From: Pseudomonas izuensis
GTDB taxonomy: Bacteria > Pseudomonadota > Gammaproteobacteria > Pseudomonadales > Pseudomonadaceae
NCBI RefSeq assembly: GCF_009861505.1
Contig: NZ_WTFT01000049.1
Location: forward strand, 1-64,000
DNA length: 64,000 bases
Reading direction: 5' to 3'
The notes under the pieces are model-generated. The model worked only from the letters and a program-made list of their open reading frames with translations, ran no database searches and was not told the origin of the DNA. Positions 17,499 to 26,634 of the stretch are shown piece by piece (position 1 is the first letter of the stretch; each line of letters begins with the position of its first letter). Position numbers and translations under genes: made by a program.

Positions 17499-18587
17499 AT
17501 GAGCGAGCAGCAAGCCCCGGTGCTGGCCAGTGTGCGCAACCGCATCGGCCACCTGACGCTGAATCGACCGAACGCATTGAACACCCTGGACCTGCCCATG
17601 GTGAAACTGCTTTGCCGGTACCTGTGGGTCTGGGAAGAGGACCCGGAGATCGTCGCCGTGACCATCCGTGGCGCCGGGGAAAAAGCCTTCTGCGCCGGTG
17701 GCGACATCCGCATGCTGTACGACAGTCACACGGCCGGTGACAACCTGCACGAGCTGTTCCTCGAAGAGGAGTACGCCCTTGACGAGTACCTGCATGGCTA
17801 CCCAAAACCGGTGCTGGCGCTGCTGGATGGTTTTGTCCTGGGCGGCGGCATGGGGCTGGCGCAGGCGGCCTCGCTGCGGGTGATCACCGAGCGCACGCGG
17901 ATGGGGATGCCGGAAGTCGGCATCGGCTTTTTCCCCGACGTCGGCAGCAGCTATTTCCTGCCGCGCCTTCCGGGTGAGCTGGGTATCTATCTGGGGGTGA
18001 CAGGCTGCCAGGTACGGGCCGCCGATGCGCTCTATGCCAACCTGGCGGACTACTGCCTGTCCAGCGAGCGGTTGGCGGAACTGGATGCCGCCCTGGATCA
18101 CTTGAACTGGACCCCTGCGCCTGAAGAAGACCTGCGAGACCTGCTCGACGGTCTGGCCACCGAGCGTATTGCGGGGTCGGAACTCAAGGCTTATCGCGAT
18201 GTGATCGATGAGTATTTCGCCCTGCCGGATGTACCGGCGATTCGTACCGCGCTCCAGCGTGAGCAGCGGCCGGAGCTGCGCGACTGGGCCGAACAGACGG
18301 TCAAGCTGCTCGACAGCCGCTCGCCGCTGGCCATGGCCACGACACTGGAGCTGTTGCGTCGCGGCCGTTACCTGAGCCTGGCCGACTGTTTTGCCCTGGA
18401 ATTGCACCTGGACTATCAGTGGTTCGACAAGGGCGATCTGATGGAGGGCATACGCGCCCTGATCATCGACAAGGACAAAAGCCCCCGCTGGAATCCGCCC
18501 ACCCTGGCAGAGCTGGCACCCCCTCGGGTGCAGGCCTTTTTCAGCGGCTTCCAGCCAACCTTCGCCTCCCCTCTTCGCACCGCCTGA
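17499..18587 (+). CDS. 3-hydroxyisobutyryl-CoA hydrolase
   Basis: The 362-residue crotonase-fold enzyme is longer than a plain enoyl-CoA hydratase and has HIBYL-CoA hydrolase features: AFCAGGDIRMLYDS, LDGFVLGGGMGLAQAASLRVITERTRMGMPEVGIGFFPDVGSSYFL, and the C-terminal ECH_2 half. It releases free 3-hydroxyisobutyrate from its CoA ester, the substrate of MmsB just upstream. Its start is 2 bp after the mmsB stop, so the genes are co-translated. Confidence 0.92.
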   Translation: MSEQQAPVLASVRNRIGHLTLNRPNALNTLDLPMVKLLCRYLWVWEEDPEIVAVTIRGAGEKAFCAGGDIRMLYDSHTAGDNLHELFLEEEYALDEYLHGYPKPVLALLDGFVLGGGMGLAQAASLRVITERTRMGMPEVGIGFFPDVGSSYFLPRLPGELGIYLGVTGCQVRAADALYANLADYCLSSERLAELDAALDHLNWTPAPEEDLRDLLDGLATERIAGSELKAYRDVIDEYFALPDVPAIRTALQREQRPELRDWAEQTVKLLDSRSPLAMATTLELLRRGRYLSLADCFALELHLDYQWFDKGDLMEGIRALIIDKDKSPRWNPPTLAELAPPRVQAFFSGFQPTFASPLRTA

Positions 18588-18605
18588 TCGACAGGAGACA
18601 ACGCA

Positions 18606-19757
18606 ATGCACGATATCGAGTTGACCGACGAACAACGCATGATCCGCGACATGGCACGGGACTTCGCCCGCAGCGAAGTCGGACCGCAGGCCCAGGCCTG
18701 GGAGAAGGCAGGCTGGATCGATGACACCGTGGTGGCGCAGATGGGTGAGCTGGGCCTGCTGGGCATGGTGGTGCCGGACACCTGGGGCGGCAGCTACACC
18801 GACTATGTGGCCTACGCCCTGGCCGTGGAAGAAATCTCGGCCGGCGACGGCGCCCTCGGCGCATTGATGAGCATCCACAATTCAGTGGGCTGCGGCCCCC
18901 TGCTGAAATATGGCAGCCCGTCCCAGCAAGACCGCTGGCTGCCGCTTCTGGCCAGTGGCCAGGCGATCGGCTGCTTCTGCCTGACCGAGCCACAGGCCGG
19001 CACCGAAGCCCACAACCTGCGCACCCGCGCCGAACTGCGCGACGGCCAGTGGGTACTCAACGGCGCCAAGCAGTTCGTCAGTAATGGCAAGCGCGCCCAG
19101 CTGGCCATTGTCTTCGCCGTCACCGATCCGGAGCTGGCCAAGAAGGGTCTGTCGGCATTCCTGGTGCCGACCGACAACCCCGGCTTCGTGGTCGACCGCA
19201 GCGAACACAAGATGGGCATCAAAGCCTCGGATACCTGCGCGGTGACCTTGAACAACTGCACGATCCCCGAGGCCAATTTGCTGGGTGAGCGCGGCAAGGG
19301 CCTGGCCATTGCCCTGTCCAACCTGGAAGGCGGTCGCATCGGCATCGCCGCCCAGGCCTTGGGCATTGCCCGCGCCGCCTTCGAGGCCGCGCTGGGGTAT
19401 GCCCGCGAACGCGTGCAGTTCGGCAAGCCGATCATCGAGCACCAGAGCGTGTCCAACCTGCTCGCTGATATGCACACCCGGCTCAATGCGACCCGCCTGC
19501 TGGTGCTGCATGCCGCACGCCTGAAAAGCGCCGGGCAATCGTGTCTGTCAGAAGCGTCCCAGGCCAAGCTGTTCGCCTCGGAAATGGCCGAACGTGTGTG
19601 CTCCAGCGCCCTGCAGATCCATGGCGGCTACGGCTACCTGGAGGACTACCCGGTAGAGCGCTATTACCGCGATGCGCGCATCACCCAGATCTACGAAGGC
19701 ACCAGCGAGGTCCAGCGCCTGCTGATCGCCCGCGAGCTGGCCCACTACGCGCTCTGA
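18606..19757 (+). CDS. Acyl-CoA dehydrogenase, probably isobutyryl-CoA dehydrogenase
   Basis: The 383-residue FAD enzyme carries the family motifs CFCLTEPQAGTEAHNLRTRAE and YYRDARITQIYEGTSEVQRLLIAREL, whose glutamate in YEGT is at the position of the catalytic base. Next to 3-hydroxyisobutyryl-CoA hydrolase and mmsAB, the expected reaction is isobutyryl-CoA to methacrylyl-CoA. Spacing to the hydrolase gene is 18 bp, with AGGAGA as ribosome site. Specificity for 2-methylbutyryl-CoA cannot be excluded. Confidence 0.9.
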   Translation: MHDIELTDEQRMIRDMARDFARSEVGPQAQAWEKAGWIDDTVVAQMGELGLLGMVVPDTWGGSYTDYVAYALAVEEISAGDGALGALMSIHNSVGCGPLLKYGSPSQQDRWLPLLASGQAIGCFCLTEPQAGTEAHNLRTRAELRDGQWVLNGAKQFVSNGKRAQLAIVFAVTDPELAKKGLSAFLVPTDNPGFVVDRSEHKMGIKASDTCAVTLNNCTIPEANLLGERGKGLAIALSNLEGGRIGIAAQALGIARAAFEAALGYARERVQFGKPIIEHQSVSNLLADMHTRLNATRLLVLHAARLKSAGQSCLSEASQAKLFASEMAERVCSSALQIHGGYGYLEDYPVERYYRDARITQIYEGTSEVQRLLIARELAHYAL

Positions 19758-19764
19758 CCCGTTG

Positions 19765-19799
19765 GCCGGACGCCTCCACTGTGTCCGGCTGCCCCTTTT
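19765..19799 (+). terminator. Hairpin and T tract after the acyl-CoA dehydrogenase gene
   Basis: GCCGGAC (19765-19771) pairs with GTCCGGC (19783-19789) and is followed by TGCCCCTTTT. It marks a likely end of the catabolic transcript, though read-through into the chemoreceptor gene is possible. Confidence 0.5.
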
Positions 19800-19820
19800 C
19801 CGCCCCTTCTGGAGTTGCCC

Positions 19821-21449
19821 ATGCCCGGCCTGCGCAATATTCCCATCAGCCGTCGCCTCTGGTTGATCCTGCTGACGTCCATCCTGATGCTGCTGATTCT
19901 CGCTGGCCTGATGCTCAAACAGAACTATGACGACCTGTATGCGGCCAAGGCGCTGAAAACCCGTCACGTGGTAGAGACCGCCAGCGGCATCCTGCGCCAT
20001 TTCCAGAACCTGGAAGGCCAGGGTCTCGATCGTGAGCAGGCGCAACAACAGGCCAGGGCGGTCATTCGCGACCTGCGCTATGACCGCGAGGAGTACTTCT
20101 GGATCGAGGACCTCGACACGCGCATGGTCATGCACCCCAATACCAAGCTCGAGGGCAAGCGCATGGCCGGCACCCGCGACCCCGATGGCAAGGCACTGTT
20201 CGACGAGATGGTGGCCGTGGCCATGCGCGACGGTTCCGGCCTGGTGCACTACCGTTGGCCAAGGCCGGGCTCCGAGGCGCCGGTGGAGAAGGTTTCCTAC
20301 GTCGAACTGTTCAAGCCCTGGGGCTGGATTGTGGGCTCGGGCATCTACGTCGACGACGTCCACGTCGAGTTCCGCCGCCAGCTGATACAAGCCTTCGTCA
20401 TACTGGTCACGATCTCCCTGCTGCTCAGCGCGCTGATCCTGTTGATTGCCCGCAGCATCGCCTCGCCACTGACGCAGGTGGTCAATGCCATGGAGAACAT
20501 CGCCAGCGGCGAAGCCGACCTGACCCATCATCTGGACAGCCGCTGGCGCGATGAGCTGACCGCTCTGAGCGGCCACTTCAATGCGTTCACCAGCAAGTTG
20601 CGCGCGGTGATCGGCCAGTCCATGCAGACCGCCGGCAACTTGGACAAGGCCTCGCAATCGCTCGGTGAAATCGCCAGCAATAGCCAACGTCACAGCCAGC
20701 AGCAGTCGCAGCAGATGGAACTGGTGGCCGCCGCCATTCACGAGGTTTCCTATGCGGTGCAGGAAGTGGCGAAGAACGCCGAGCACGCCGCCAACGAAGT
20801 CCGCCAGGCCGATGAGCAAGCCTGCAAGGGCCAGCACAACATCGACAGCAGCCTGCGCCAGATCGATCAGTTGTCCGAGACCATCGGCCAGGCGGTCGGA
20901 GTGATCCAGAGCCTGGCCCAGGAAAGCACCCAGATCGGCAGCGTGCTGGAAGTCATCCGCGCCATCGCCGAGCAGACCAACCTGTTGGCGCTGAACGCCG
21001 CCATCGAAGCGGCTCGCGCTGGCGAACAGGGTCGCGGCTTTGCCGTGGTGGCAGACGAAGTGCGTCTGCTGGCCCAGCGCACCCAGCAATCCACGGCGCA
21101 GATTCAGGGCATGATCGAACGCCTGCAAGGCAACTCGGAAGCGGCGGTCAATGTCATCACGGTCAGCAGCCAGGCCGCGCAGCAAACCGTGGAACAGGCG
21201 CGCGAAACCGGCGAGAGCCTGCATCAGGTCATCACGGCGCTGCGCAACCTCACCGAGCTGAACGCCTCGATCGCCAGTGCCACCCTGGAACAGGCCCATG
21301 TGGTCGAGGACATCAACCAGAATGTCACCCGTGCAGCCACGCTGGCCCAAGAGAATGCCCTGGCGGCAGACCGGTCCAACGACGCCAGCCTGGAATTGGG
21401 CCAACTGGCGGGCCAGCTCAACCGGCTGTTGGGACAGTTTCGCGTATGA
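19821..21449 (+). CDS. Methyl-accepting chemotaxis protein with single Cache sensor
   Basis: The protein has 542 residues from the ATG at 19821 (GGAG six bases upstream). Order: TM1 (about 11-33); periplasmic sCache_2-type domain (about 35-190, with EEYFWIEDLDTRMVMHPNTKLEGKRM and KPWGWIVGSGIYVDDV); TM2 (about 193-215); HAMP; and a signalling domain with the conserved hairpin tip EQTNLLALNAAIEAARAGEQGRGFAVVADEVR. There is no C-terminal pentapeptide for CheR docking. sCache receptors such as McpP bind short monocarboxylates, so its place after the isobutyrate-type genes suggests it senses the same acid. Confidence 0.88.
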   Translation: MPGLRNIPISRRLWLILLTSILMLLILAGLMLKQNYDDLYAAKALKTRHVVETASGILRHFQNLEGQGLDREQAQQQARAVIRDLRYDREEYFWIEDLDTRMVMHPNTKLEGKRMAGTRDPDGKALFDEMVAVAMRDGSGLVHYRWPRPGSEAPVEKVSYVELFKPWGWIVGSGIYVDDVHVEFRRQLIQAFVILVTISLLLSALILLIARSIASPLTQVVNAMENIASGEADLTHHLDSRWRDELTALSGHFNAFTSKLRAVIGQSMQTAGNLDKASQSLGEIASNSQRHSQQQSQQMELVAAAIHEVSYAVQEVAKNAEHAANEVRQADEQACKGQHNIDSSLRQIDQLSETIGQAVGVIQSLAQESTQIGSVLEVIRAIAEQTNLLALNAAIEAARAGEQGRGFAVVADEVRLLAQRTQQSTAQIQGMIERLQGNSEAAVNVITVSSQAAQQTVEQARETGESLHQVITALRNLTELNASIASATLEQAHVVEDINQNVTRAATLAQENALAADRSNDASLELGQLAGQLNRLLGQFRV

Positions 21450-22177
21450 GGGGGATGAGCAACGATCGGAGTATTGATGCCATGCCGGCCTCGCAGCCAG
21501 TCACGCCCCATTGCGTCAGCCCCAATGCTCTTTTGGCGGGGTCTGTCGAACAAGTGCACCACTCGCGCTACCTGGAAACCCGCCACAAGGCGCTGGAGCT
21601 ATTTGCCAGATGCGGTTTCAGCCGGGTCAGCATGCGCGACCTGGCCGATTATCTGGGCATCAAGGTCGGCTCCATTTACAACCACATCGATAGCAAGGAG
21701 GCACTGCTGTTCGAACTGATCGAGGAGCTTTACGAACAGTTGCTACATGGCGCCCGTCTGGTGAGCCGTCGCAAATCCACACCCGCCGTACGACTGCGCG
21801 GTCTGCTTGAGGCGCACCTCTTGTTGCATGAGAGCATGGGCGCGCATTTTCGCCTGGCAGAGTACGACCTCCATTGTCTGAACAGCGAACAGCATGCCTT
21901 GATCCTGGAATTGCGCCGGCGCTACGAGGAATACCTGGTGGCAACGATAGAGCAACTCACCGGTACACCGGTGAGCATCACCCGGCGCGCGACCTTGAGC
22001 GGCATCGTCTCCCTGCTCAACCAACTGCCGGCCTGGGTGGGAGAGGCCCAGGCAAACAAGGGGGCACGCCGAAAGCTGCTGCATGAAATGGTCATGAGCA
22101 CCCTTCAGGGTGCGTTGCAGGCGACTCATGCCTCAGGCTCTGAATTCCAGGAAAAACCATTCATCTACCGCTCGTGA
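21446..22177 (+). CDS. TetR family transcriptional regulator
   Basis: The protein has up to 243 residues. The first ATG overlaps the chemoreceptor stop by 4 bp; ATGs at 21455 and 21479 are alternatives. The helix-turn-helix is at about residues 45-90 (RHKALELFARCGFSRVSMRDLADYLGIKVGSIYNHIDSKEALLFELI). The C-terminal ligand domain is generic. The coupling to the chemoreceptor suggests that it regulates that gene or the preceding cluster. Confidence 0.85.
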   Translation: MRGMSNDRSIDAMPASQPVTPHCVSPNALLAGSVEQVHHSRYLETRHKALELFARCGFSRVSMRDLADYLGIKVGSIYNHIDSKEALLFELIEELYEQLLHGARLVSRRKSTPAVRLRGLLEAHLLLHESMGAHFRLAEYDLHCLNSEQHALILELRRRYEEYLVATIEQLTGTPVSITRRATLSGIVSLLNQLPAWVGEAQANKGARRKLLHEMVMSTLQGALQATHASGSEFQEKPFIYRS

Positions 22178-22324
22178 GGTGGCGCCTCATCAATGCCGGA
22201 TTTCACGTAGCAGCGTGCAAATGAAAATGAAGTGGCTTTCCAATCGACGCGTTCGGTGGCATTGGCGGTGGGTAATCCAAGAATCAGGGCTAGCCAGTTT
22301 TTCATGTAGAGAGCGCTATTTATT

Positions 22325-22342
22325 ATGTAGTAAATGCTACAT
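22325..22342. promoter_or_regulatory. 18-bp palindrome upstream of the chromate transporter
   Basis: ATGTAG (22325-22330) and CTACAT (22337-22342) flank TAAATG in an AT-rich island within GC-rich DNA. It is a plausible repressor operator; the cognate protein is unknown. Confidence 0.35.
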
Positions 22343-22485
22343 TGCGCTGGCTAATCCGTCGCGAGCGTGTGCTCGCAGGGCTACGCGAAACCATTCGCCA
22401 CGACGACCACTTGCTGGCTGCTGCAAGCGCCATCTTCGATGGCCTGCTCGCCGGGTTTGTGAAAGAGGAACAACCCCATGAATAA
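22342..22485 (+). other. Open frame of 47 codons running into the chromate transporter gene
   Basis: A frame with coding-like codon use starts at a possible TTG (22342) or GTG (22369) and ends at TAA 22483-22485, overlapping the chrA start by 8 bases. The peptide ends LAAASAIFDGLLAGFVKEEQPHE. It has no ATG and no clear ribosome site. It may be the tail of a decayed regulator or an unrecognised short gene coupled to chrA. The rest of 22178-22341 shows nothing recognisable. Confidence 0.25.
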
Positions 22486-23836
22486 GGTTGTGGCACCCAT
22501 GGTTGAAGAAGAGCTGTCGAGGCCGCAAGCAATCAGTTTGCGTGAGGCATTCTGGTTTTGGTTGAAACTCGGCTTTATCAGCTTCGGTGGGCCAGCAGGG
22601 CAAATTTCGATCATGCACCAGGAGCTGGTGGAACGGCGGCGCTGGATCTCCGAGCGCCGCTTCCTGCATGCCCTCAACTACTGCATGTTGCTACCTGGGC
22701 CGGAGGCCCAGCAGTTGGCGACCTACATCGGCTGGCTGATGCATCGAACCTGGGGTGGCGTGATTGCGGGGGCGCTGTTTGTGCTGCCTTCATTGTTCAT
22801 CCTGATCGCCCTGTCGTGGATGTATATCGCCTTCGGCGAAGTACCCGTGGTGGCCGGCCTCTTCTATGGGATCAAGCCCGCCGTGACGGCCATTGTGGTG
22901 CAGGCGGCCCATCGAATCGGCTCTCGGGCTTTGAAAAATAATTGGCTGTGGGCGATAGCGGCGGCGTCATTCACCGCCATCTTCGCGTTCAATGTGCCGT
23001 TCCCGTTGATTGTGCTGGGGGCCGCATTGATCGGTTATGTTGGCGGACGCCTGGCGCCCGAGAAGTTCAGAGCCGGTGGCCATGGCGCTGCGAAAAAATC
23101 CTTCGGTCCGGCCTTGATTGATGATGACACCCCGTCCCCGGTACATGCCCGGTTCAGTTGGTTAAAACTGGCAATGCTGGCCCTGATCGGCGCCGCACTG
23201 TGGGCGTTGCCAATGGGGATTTTGACCGCCCTCTTTGGCTGGGAAGGCACCTTGACCCAGATGGGCTGGTTCTTTACCAAGGCGGCGTTGCTGACCTTTG
23301 GTGGAGCCTACGCTGTGCTCCCGTATGTCTATCAAGGCGCGGTCGGTCACTATGGCTGGCTAACCCCGACGCAGATGATCGACGGCCTGGCGCTGGGCGA
23401 AACCACACCCGGGCCACTGATCATGGTGGTGGCCTTCGTCGGTTTTGTCGGGGCCTATGTCTCGCAATTATTCGGGGCTGATCAGGTGTTTCTGGCGGGG
23501 GCTGTAGCTGCCTCCTTGGTGACATGGTTCACCTTCCTGCCTTCGTTCCTGTTCATCCTCGCGGGTGGCCCACTGGTGGAGTCGACCCACAACGAACTCA
23601 AATTCACTGCGCCACTGACCGCCATTACCGCCGCAGTGGTGGGCGTGATTCTCAATCTGGCATGCTTCTTCGGCTACCACGTGCTTTGGCCAAAGGGCTT
23701 CAGCGGCAGCCTCGACTGGCCTTCAGCGTTGATCGCGATTGCCGCCGCGACTGCCCTGTTTCGCTTCAAGCGGGGCGTTATCCAGGTGTTGCTGGCCTGT
23801 GCGCTCGTGGGCCTGGCAGTGCATCTACTGCGCTAG
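22478..23836 (+). CDS. chrA: Chromate efflux transporter, long-chain CHR family
   Basis: The 452-residue membrane protein has two homologous CHR halves. The first carries KLGFISFGGPAGQISIMHQELVERRRWISERRFLHALNYCMLLPGPEAQQLA. The second (about residues 260-450) carries KAALLTFGGAYAVLPYVYQ and DGLALGETTPGPLIMVVAFVGF. About ten membrane segments are visible. It exports chromate, often using a gradient set up by sulfate. GAGGAA precedes the ATG. No chrB-type gene is adjacent. Confidence 0.92.
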   Translation: MNKVVAPMVEEELSRPQAISLREAFWFWLKLGFISFGGPAGQISIMHQELVERRRWISERRFLHALNYCMLLPGPEAQQLATYIGWLMHRTWGGVIAGALFVLPSLFILIALSWMYIAFGEVPVVAGLFYGIKPAVTAIVVQAAHRIGSRALKNNWLWAIAAASFTAIFAFNVPFPLIVLGAALIGYVGGRLAPEKFRAGGHGAAKKSFGPALIDDDTPSPVHARFSWLKLAMLALIGAALWALPMGILTALFGWEGTLTQMGWFFTKAALLTFGGAYAVLPYVYQGAVGHYGWLTPTQMIDGLALGETTPGPLIMVVAFVGFVGAYVSQLFGADQVFLAGAVAASLVTWFTFLPSFLFILAGGPLVESTHNELKFTAPLTAITAAVVGVILNLACFFGYHVLWPKGFSGSLDWPSALIAIAAATALFRFKRGVIQVLLACALVGLAVHLLR

Positions 23837-23911
23837 AGAGCATTTGTGTCTAAAGAATCACGGGCCATTCATACTGTCCGCCCACTACTCATTTCTCCAA
23901 GATCGACATCC

Positions 23912-24490
23912 ATGCCTGAAGAGTTCGAAGTCCCCAGCCCACACGAGCAACATATTGAGCACACCACCCATCATGCGCATGCACAAGGCGACGGCTTTGC
24001 CAGCAAGGTTGCGGTCATGACGGCCATCATGGCGACCGTCGGCGCCCTGATGAGCTACCAGGCCGGCTCAACGGAGAATGAGGCGGCCATGGACAAAAAC
24101 AACGCCGCCATCCAGAAGACTGAAGCCGCCAACGAATGGAATTACTACCAGGCAAAGTCCAGCCGGCAGAGCCTGTCGGACCTGGCGAGCCATCTCCCGG
24201 GGCTGGATTCGGCCCACTATGCCTCCGAGGCGCGGCGGTACGGTGAACAGAAAGAGGAGGCGCGCAAGAAGGCTGAAGCACTCGAACAAGGGGCACGCGA
24301 GTGGGACGAGAAGTCAGAGCAGGTGCTGCATCAGCATCACCGCTGGGCCCAGGCGATGGTGGCGATTCAAATAGCCATTTCGCTGGCAGCCATTACCTTG
24401 CTGACGCGTAAGGAATGGCTCAAGCGGGTCTCGTTTGGTGCCGCCGGTGTTGGCGTCATGTTGGGTTCGCTGGCCTGGTTGCATATCTAA
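23912..24490 (+). CDS. DUF4337 membrane protein
   Basis: The protein has 192 residues from the ATG at 23912; an alternative GTG at 23846 adds 22 residues that look non-conserved. A His-rich N-terminus (HIEHTTHHAHAQG) precedes a membrane segment (FASKVAVMTAIMATVGALMSYQ). Then come a charged helical, coiled-coil-like region (about 60-145) and two C-terminal membrane segments. This is the layout of DUF4337 proteins, whose function is unknown. It follows chrA by about 75 bp. Confidence 0.8.
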   Translation: MPEEFEVPSPHEQHIEHTTHHAHAQGDGFASKVAVMTAIMATVGALMSYQAGSTENEAAMDKNNAAIQKTEAANEWNYYQAKSSRQSLSDLASHLPGLDSAHYASEARRYGEQKEEARKKAEALEQGAREWDEKSEQVLHQHHRWAQAMVAIQIAISLAAITLLTRKEWLKRVSFGAAGVGVMLGSLAWLHI

Positions 24491-24494
24491 GCGA

Positions 24495-24512
24495 GGCGAT
24501 CAGAAGATCGCC
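24495..24512 (+). terminator. Hairpin after the DUF4337 gene
   Basis: GGCGATC (24495-24501), loop AGAA, GATCGCC (24506-24512), then CCTTG. It starts four bases after the stop codon and is a modest terminator candidate. Confidence 0.45.
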
Positions 24513-24628
24513 CCTTGAATGTTGGTGCTTGCTTTTGGCCGATCGGTCGTTCTCCCTGTCAAGGGCAAGCCAAAGCAGATCGACCCGCAGAACCTACGAC
24601 CCGGCTTGCGCCGAACGGCCGCCCAGGA

Positions 24629-25459
24629 TTACTTCAGTTTCGCCAGCATGGCCACGGCGACTGCCTTGGCCGACTGTGGGTTCTGGCCGGAAATGACCTC
24701 GCGGTCTTCGATCACGTTCTCGCTCCATGGCTTGGCTTCGGAGAAGTGAGCACCGGCTGCCGTGAGGCCATCCTGTGGGAACAATTTCATATGGCCGCCG
24801 CCGAGGAAACCTTTGGCCTGCTCCTCTTCAGCGTCGGTAAAGGCGGTGACTTTGTAGCCCTTGTAAATCCAATTGGCTGGCGCTGCCGGCTGTTTGCCCG
24901 ATTCCAGCGCGGAGACAAAACCGTGCGCGTCCGGGATCGCCGACAACATGGCGATGGTGCCATGGCAGGTGAAGCCGGTGATCCTGCCTTTTTCATGGAA
25001 GTTGGTCAGCAGTTGGCCCAGTTGCTTGTCCTTCAGCAGATCCTGCATCGGGATATGGCCGCCAGGCACGAATACAGCATCGAACTTGTCGTAGCCGATT
25101 TTCTGAACCTGCGCGAAGCTGATTGCCGGCGAGTCGCTCTTCGAGGTCAGCTTCAGCGTGGCCAGCAGCGCGAGACTTTCCTGACGGGCCTTTTCATCGC
25201 CGCCCCAGAAGCTCACATCATTGGATTTCTGGTCCGCGGTTGGCGCCTTGCCGCTAGGGGTGGCAAATATGACGGTTTGACCCGCCGCGATGAAGGTCTG
25301 CACCGGTTGCATTAATTCGTTCAGGAAGAAACCTGTTTGCATGACCTTGCCGTCTTTCAGGTCCAGTTGAGCCTGATCCGACAGTACAACCAATACCGTG
25401 CCGGCGTTGGCATAGTTGGCGGCAGCGGCCAGCAAGGCGGCAATAATGGTTTTTTTCAC
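24629..25459 (-). CDS. Exported DJ-1/PfpI-type (type 1 glutamine amidotransferase-like) protein
   Basis: The 276-residue protein has a signal peptide ending NYANA (about residue 19). The DJ-1/PfpI fold is shown by VVLSDQAQLDLKDGKVMQTGFFLNELMQP, FDAVFVPGGHIPMQDLL, and the nucleophile elbow GFTCHGTIAML (cysteine at about residue 164). It resembles Hsp31/HchA-like proteins, some of which act on methylglyoxal. An export signal makes it a periplasmic variant. The activity is unproved. Confidence 0.85.
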   Translation of the reverse strand: MKKTIIAALLAAAANYANAGTVLVVLSDQAQLDLKDGKVMQTGFFLNELMQPVQTFIAAGQTVIFATPSGKAPTADQKSNDVSFWGGDEKARQESLALLATLKLTSKSDSPAISFAQVQKIGYDKFDAVFVPGGHIPMQDLLKDKQLGQLLTNFHEKGRITGFTCHGTIAMLSAIPDAHGFVSALESGKQPAAPANWIYKGYKVTAFTDAEEEQAKGFLGGGHMKLFPQDGLTAAGAHFSEAKPWSENVIEDREVISGQNPQSAKAVAVAMLAKLK

Positions 25460-25605
25460 GCGATTCTCCAGTAGGAATGGTTTGATGTGGCCATCTTATT
25501 ACTAGAGCAGACAGCGATAGAGCCCCTGAATTGAATTTCACTTATTACATTGAGTAATCAATAGTTGGGCTTGGCCTGCCAGTGCGGATCGGCAGCTATG
25601 GAAAG

Positions 25606-26541
25606 TCAGTCGCCCATCGCCCCCAGGAGCCACTGCCGAAAAATCTCGGCAGCGGCAGAACGCTTGCGGTGCTTGAGCGAGACAAGGAATTCTCCATTGC
25701 CTGTCACGCATTCGAAAGACGTAACCCGTTGCAACTCTCCCTTGGCCAGCGCCTCATCCCCCATGAACGTCCACGCCAGGCCGATGCCCATCCCTTGCTG
25801 AACGGCGCGATACGCCAACGTCAACTGGTTAAAGACCGGGGCTTTGTCCCGCGCGGCGTAGTCGATGCCGAAGTGACCGAACCATTGATGCCAGTCCAGG
25901 CACTGCCAGGCGCACGTGTCGATCTGCACCAGGTTGGCCTGCGCCAATTGCTCTAGCGTCTTGATCCCCGCGACATCCAGTGAAGGATGAGCCACCGCAT
26001 AGACGATTTCCGGGAGCAGGAAATCGCTGTCCAGCGAAGGCCATTCGCCAGAACCGTAGAGAATGCCCACGTCGAAATCATTGAGGCTGGCTTCATCGAA
26101 CTCGTTGATCGCGTGAACGTGCACGGCGATGTCGGGGTACGCCTTGTTGAATTCAATCAGCTTGGGGAACAGCCAGAATTGGGCCAGGGCATGGGTCGCC
26201 AGTACCGAGACCGCGTTGGACTGATGGACATTGCGAATGCGCGTGACGCTTTGGTACATCGTGTTCAGGAGCACGTTGACGGTCATCAGCAACTCATCGC
26301 CTGCGCCGGTCAACTTGACACCCCGTGGTTTGCGCTCGAAAAGCGCAACGCCCATGCAGTCCTCAAGCTGGCGCATCTGTTTGCTCACGGCGCTCTGGGT
26401 CAGAAACAGTTCGCCCGCTGCCCCCGTGAAGCTGGCGTGTCGTCCCACGGCTTCAAACGTGATCAGGGTCTCCAATGGCGGCAAGGTACGCAGGTAACGG
26501 TTGATGAGGATTCTCCCGGGCTGGTGACTGTGACTCGACAT
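25606..26541 (-). CDS. LysR family regulator, GcvA-like
   Basis: The 311-residue protein has its helix-turn-helix at about residues 20-80 (LPPLETLITFEAVGRHASFTGAAGELFLTQSAVSKQMRQLED), in the style of the GcvA/AmpR subgroup, then a ligand domain with the typical ACAWQCLDWHQW element. The start is uncertain because the ribosome site at 26541 is too close. It is divergent from the EamA transporter gene at 26635, its probable target. Confidence 0.85.
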   Translation of the reverse strand: MSSHSHQPGRILINRYLRTLPPLETLITFEAVGRHASFTGAAGELFLTQSAVSKQMRQLEDCMGVALFERKPRGVKLTGAGDELLMTVNVLLNTMYQSVTRIRNVHQSNAVSVLATHALAQFWLFPKLIEFNKAYPDIAVHVHAINEFDEASLNDFDVGILYGSGEWPSLDSDFLLPEIVYAVAHPSLDVAGIKTLEQLAQANLVQIDTCAWQCLDWHQWFGHFGIDYAARDKAPVFNQLTLAYRAVQQGMGIGLAWTFMGDEALAKGELQRVTSFECVTGNGEFLVSLKHRKRSAAAEIFRQWLLGAMGD

Positions 26542-26634
26542 TCCTGACGGGAATGGGTGGCCAACTATTTATCGCAGGTGGCGCTTATATACCATGGCTA
26601 GAATGCCGCTAAACAGCCTGCCAGAGCCGAGATA

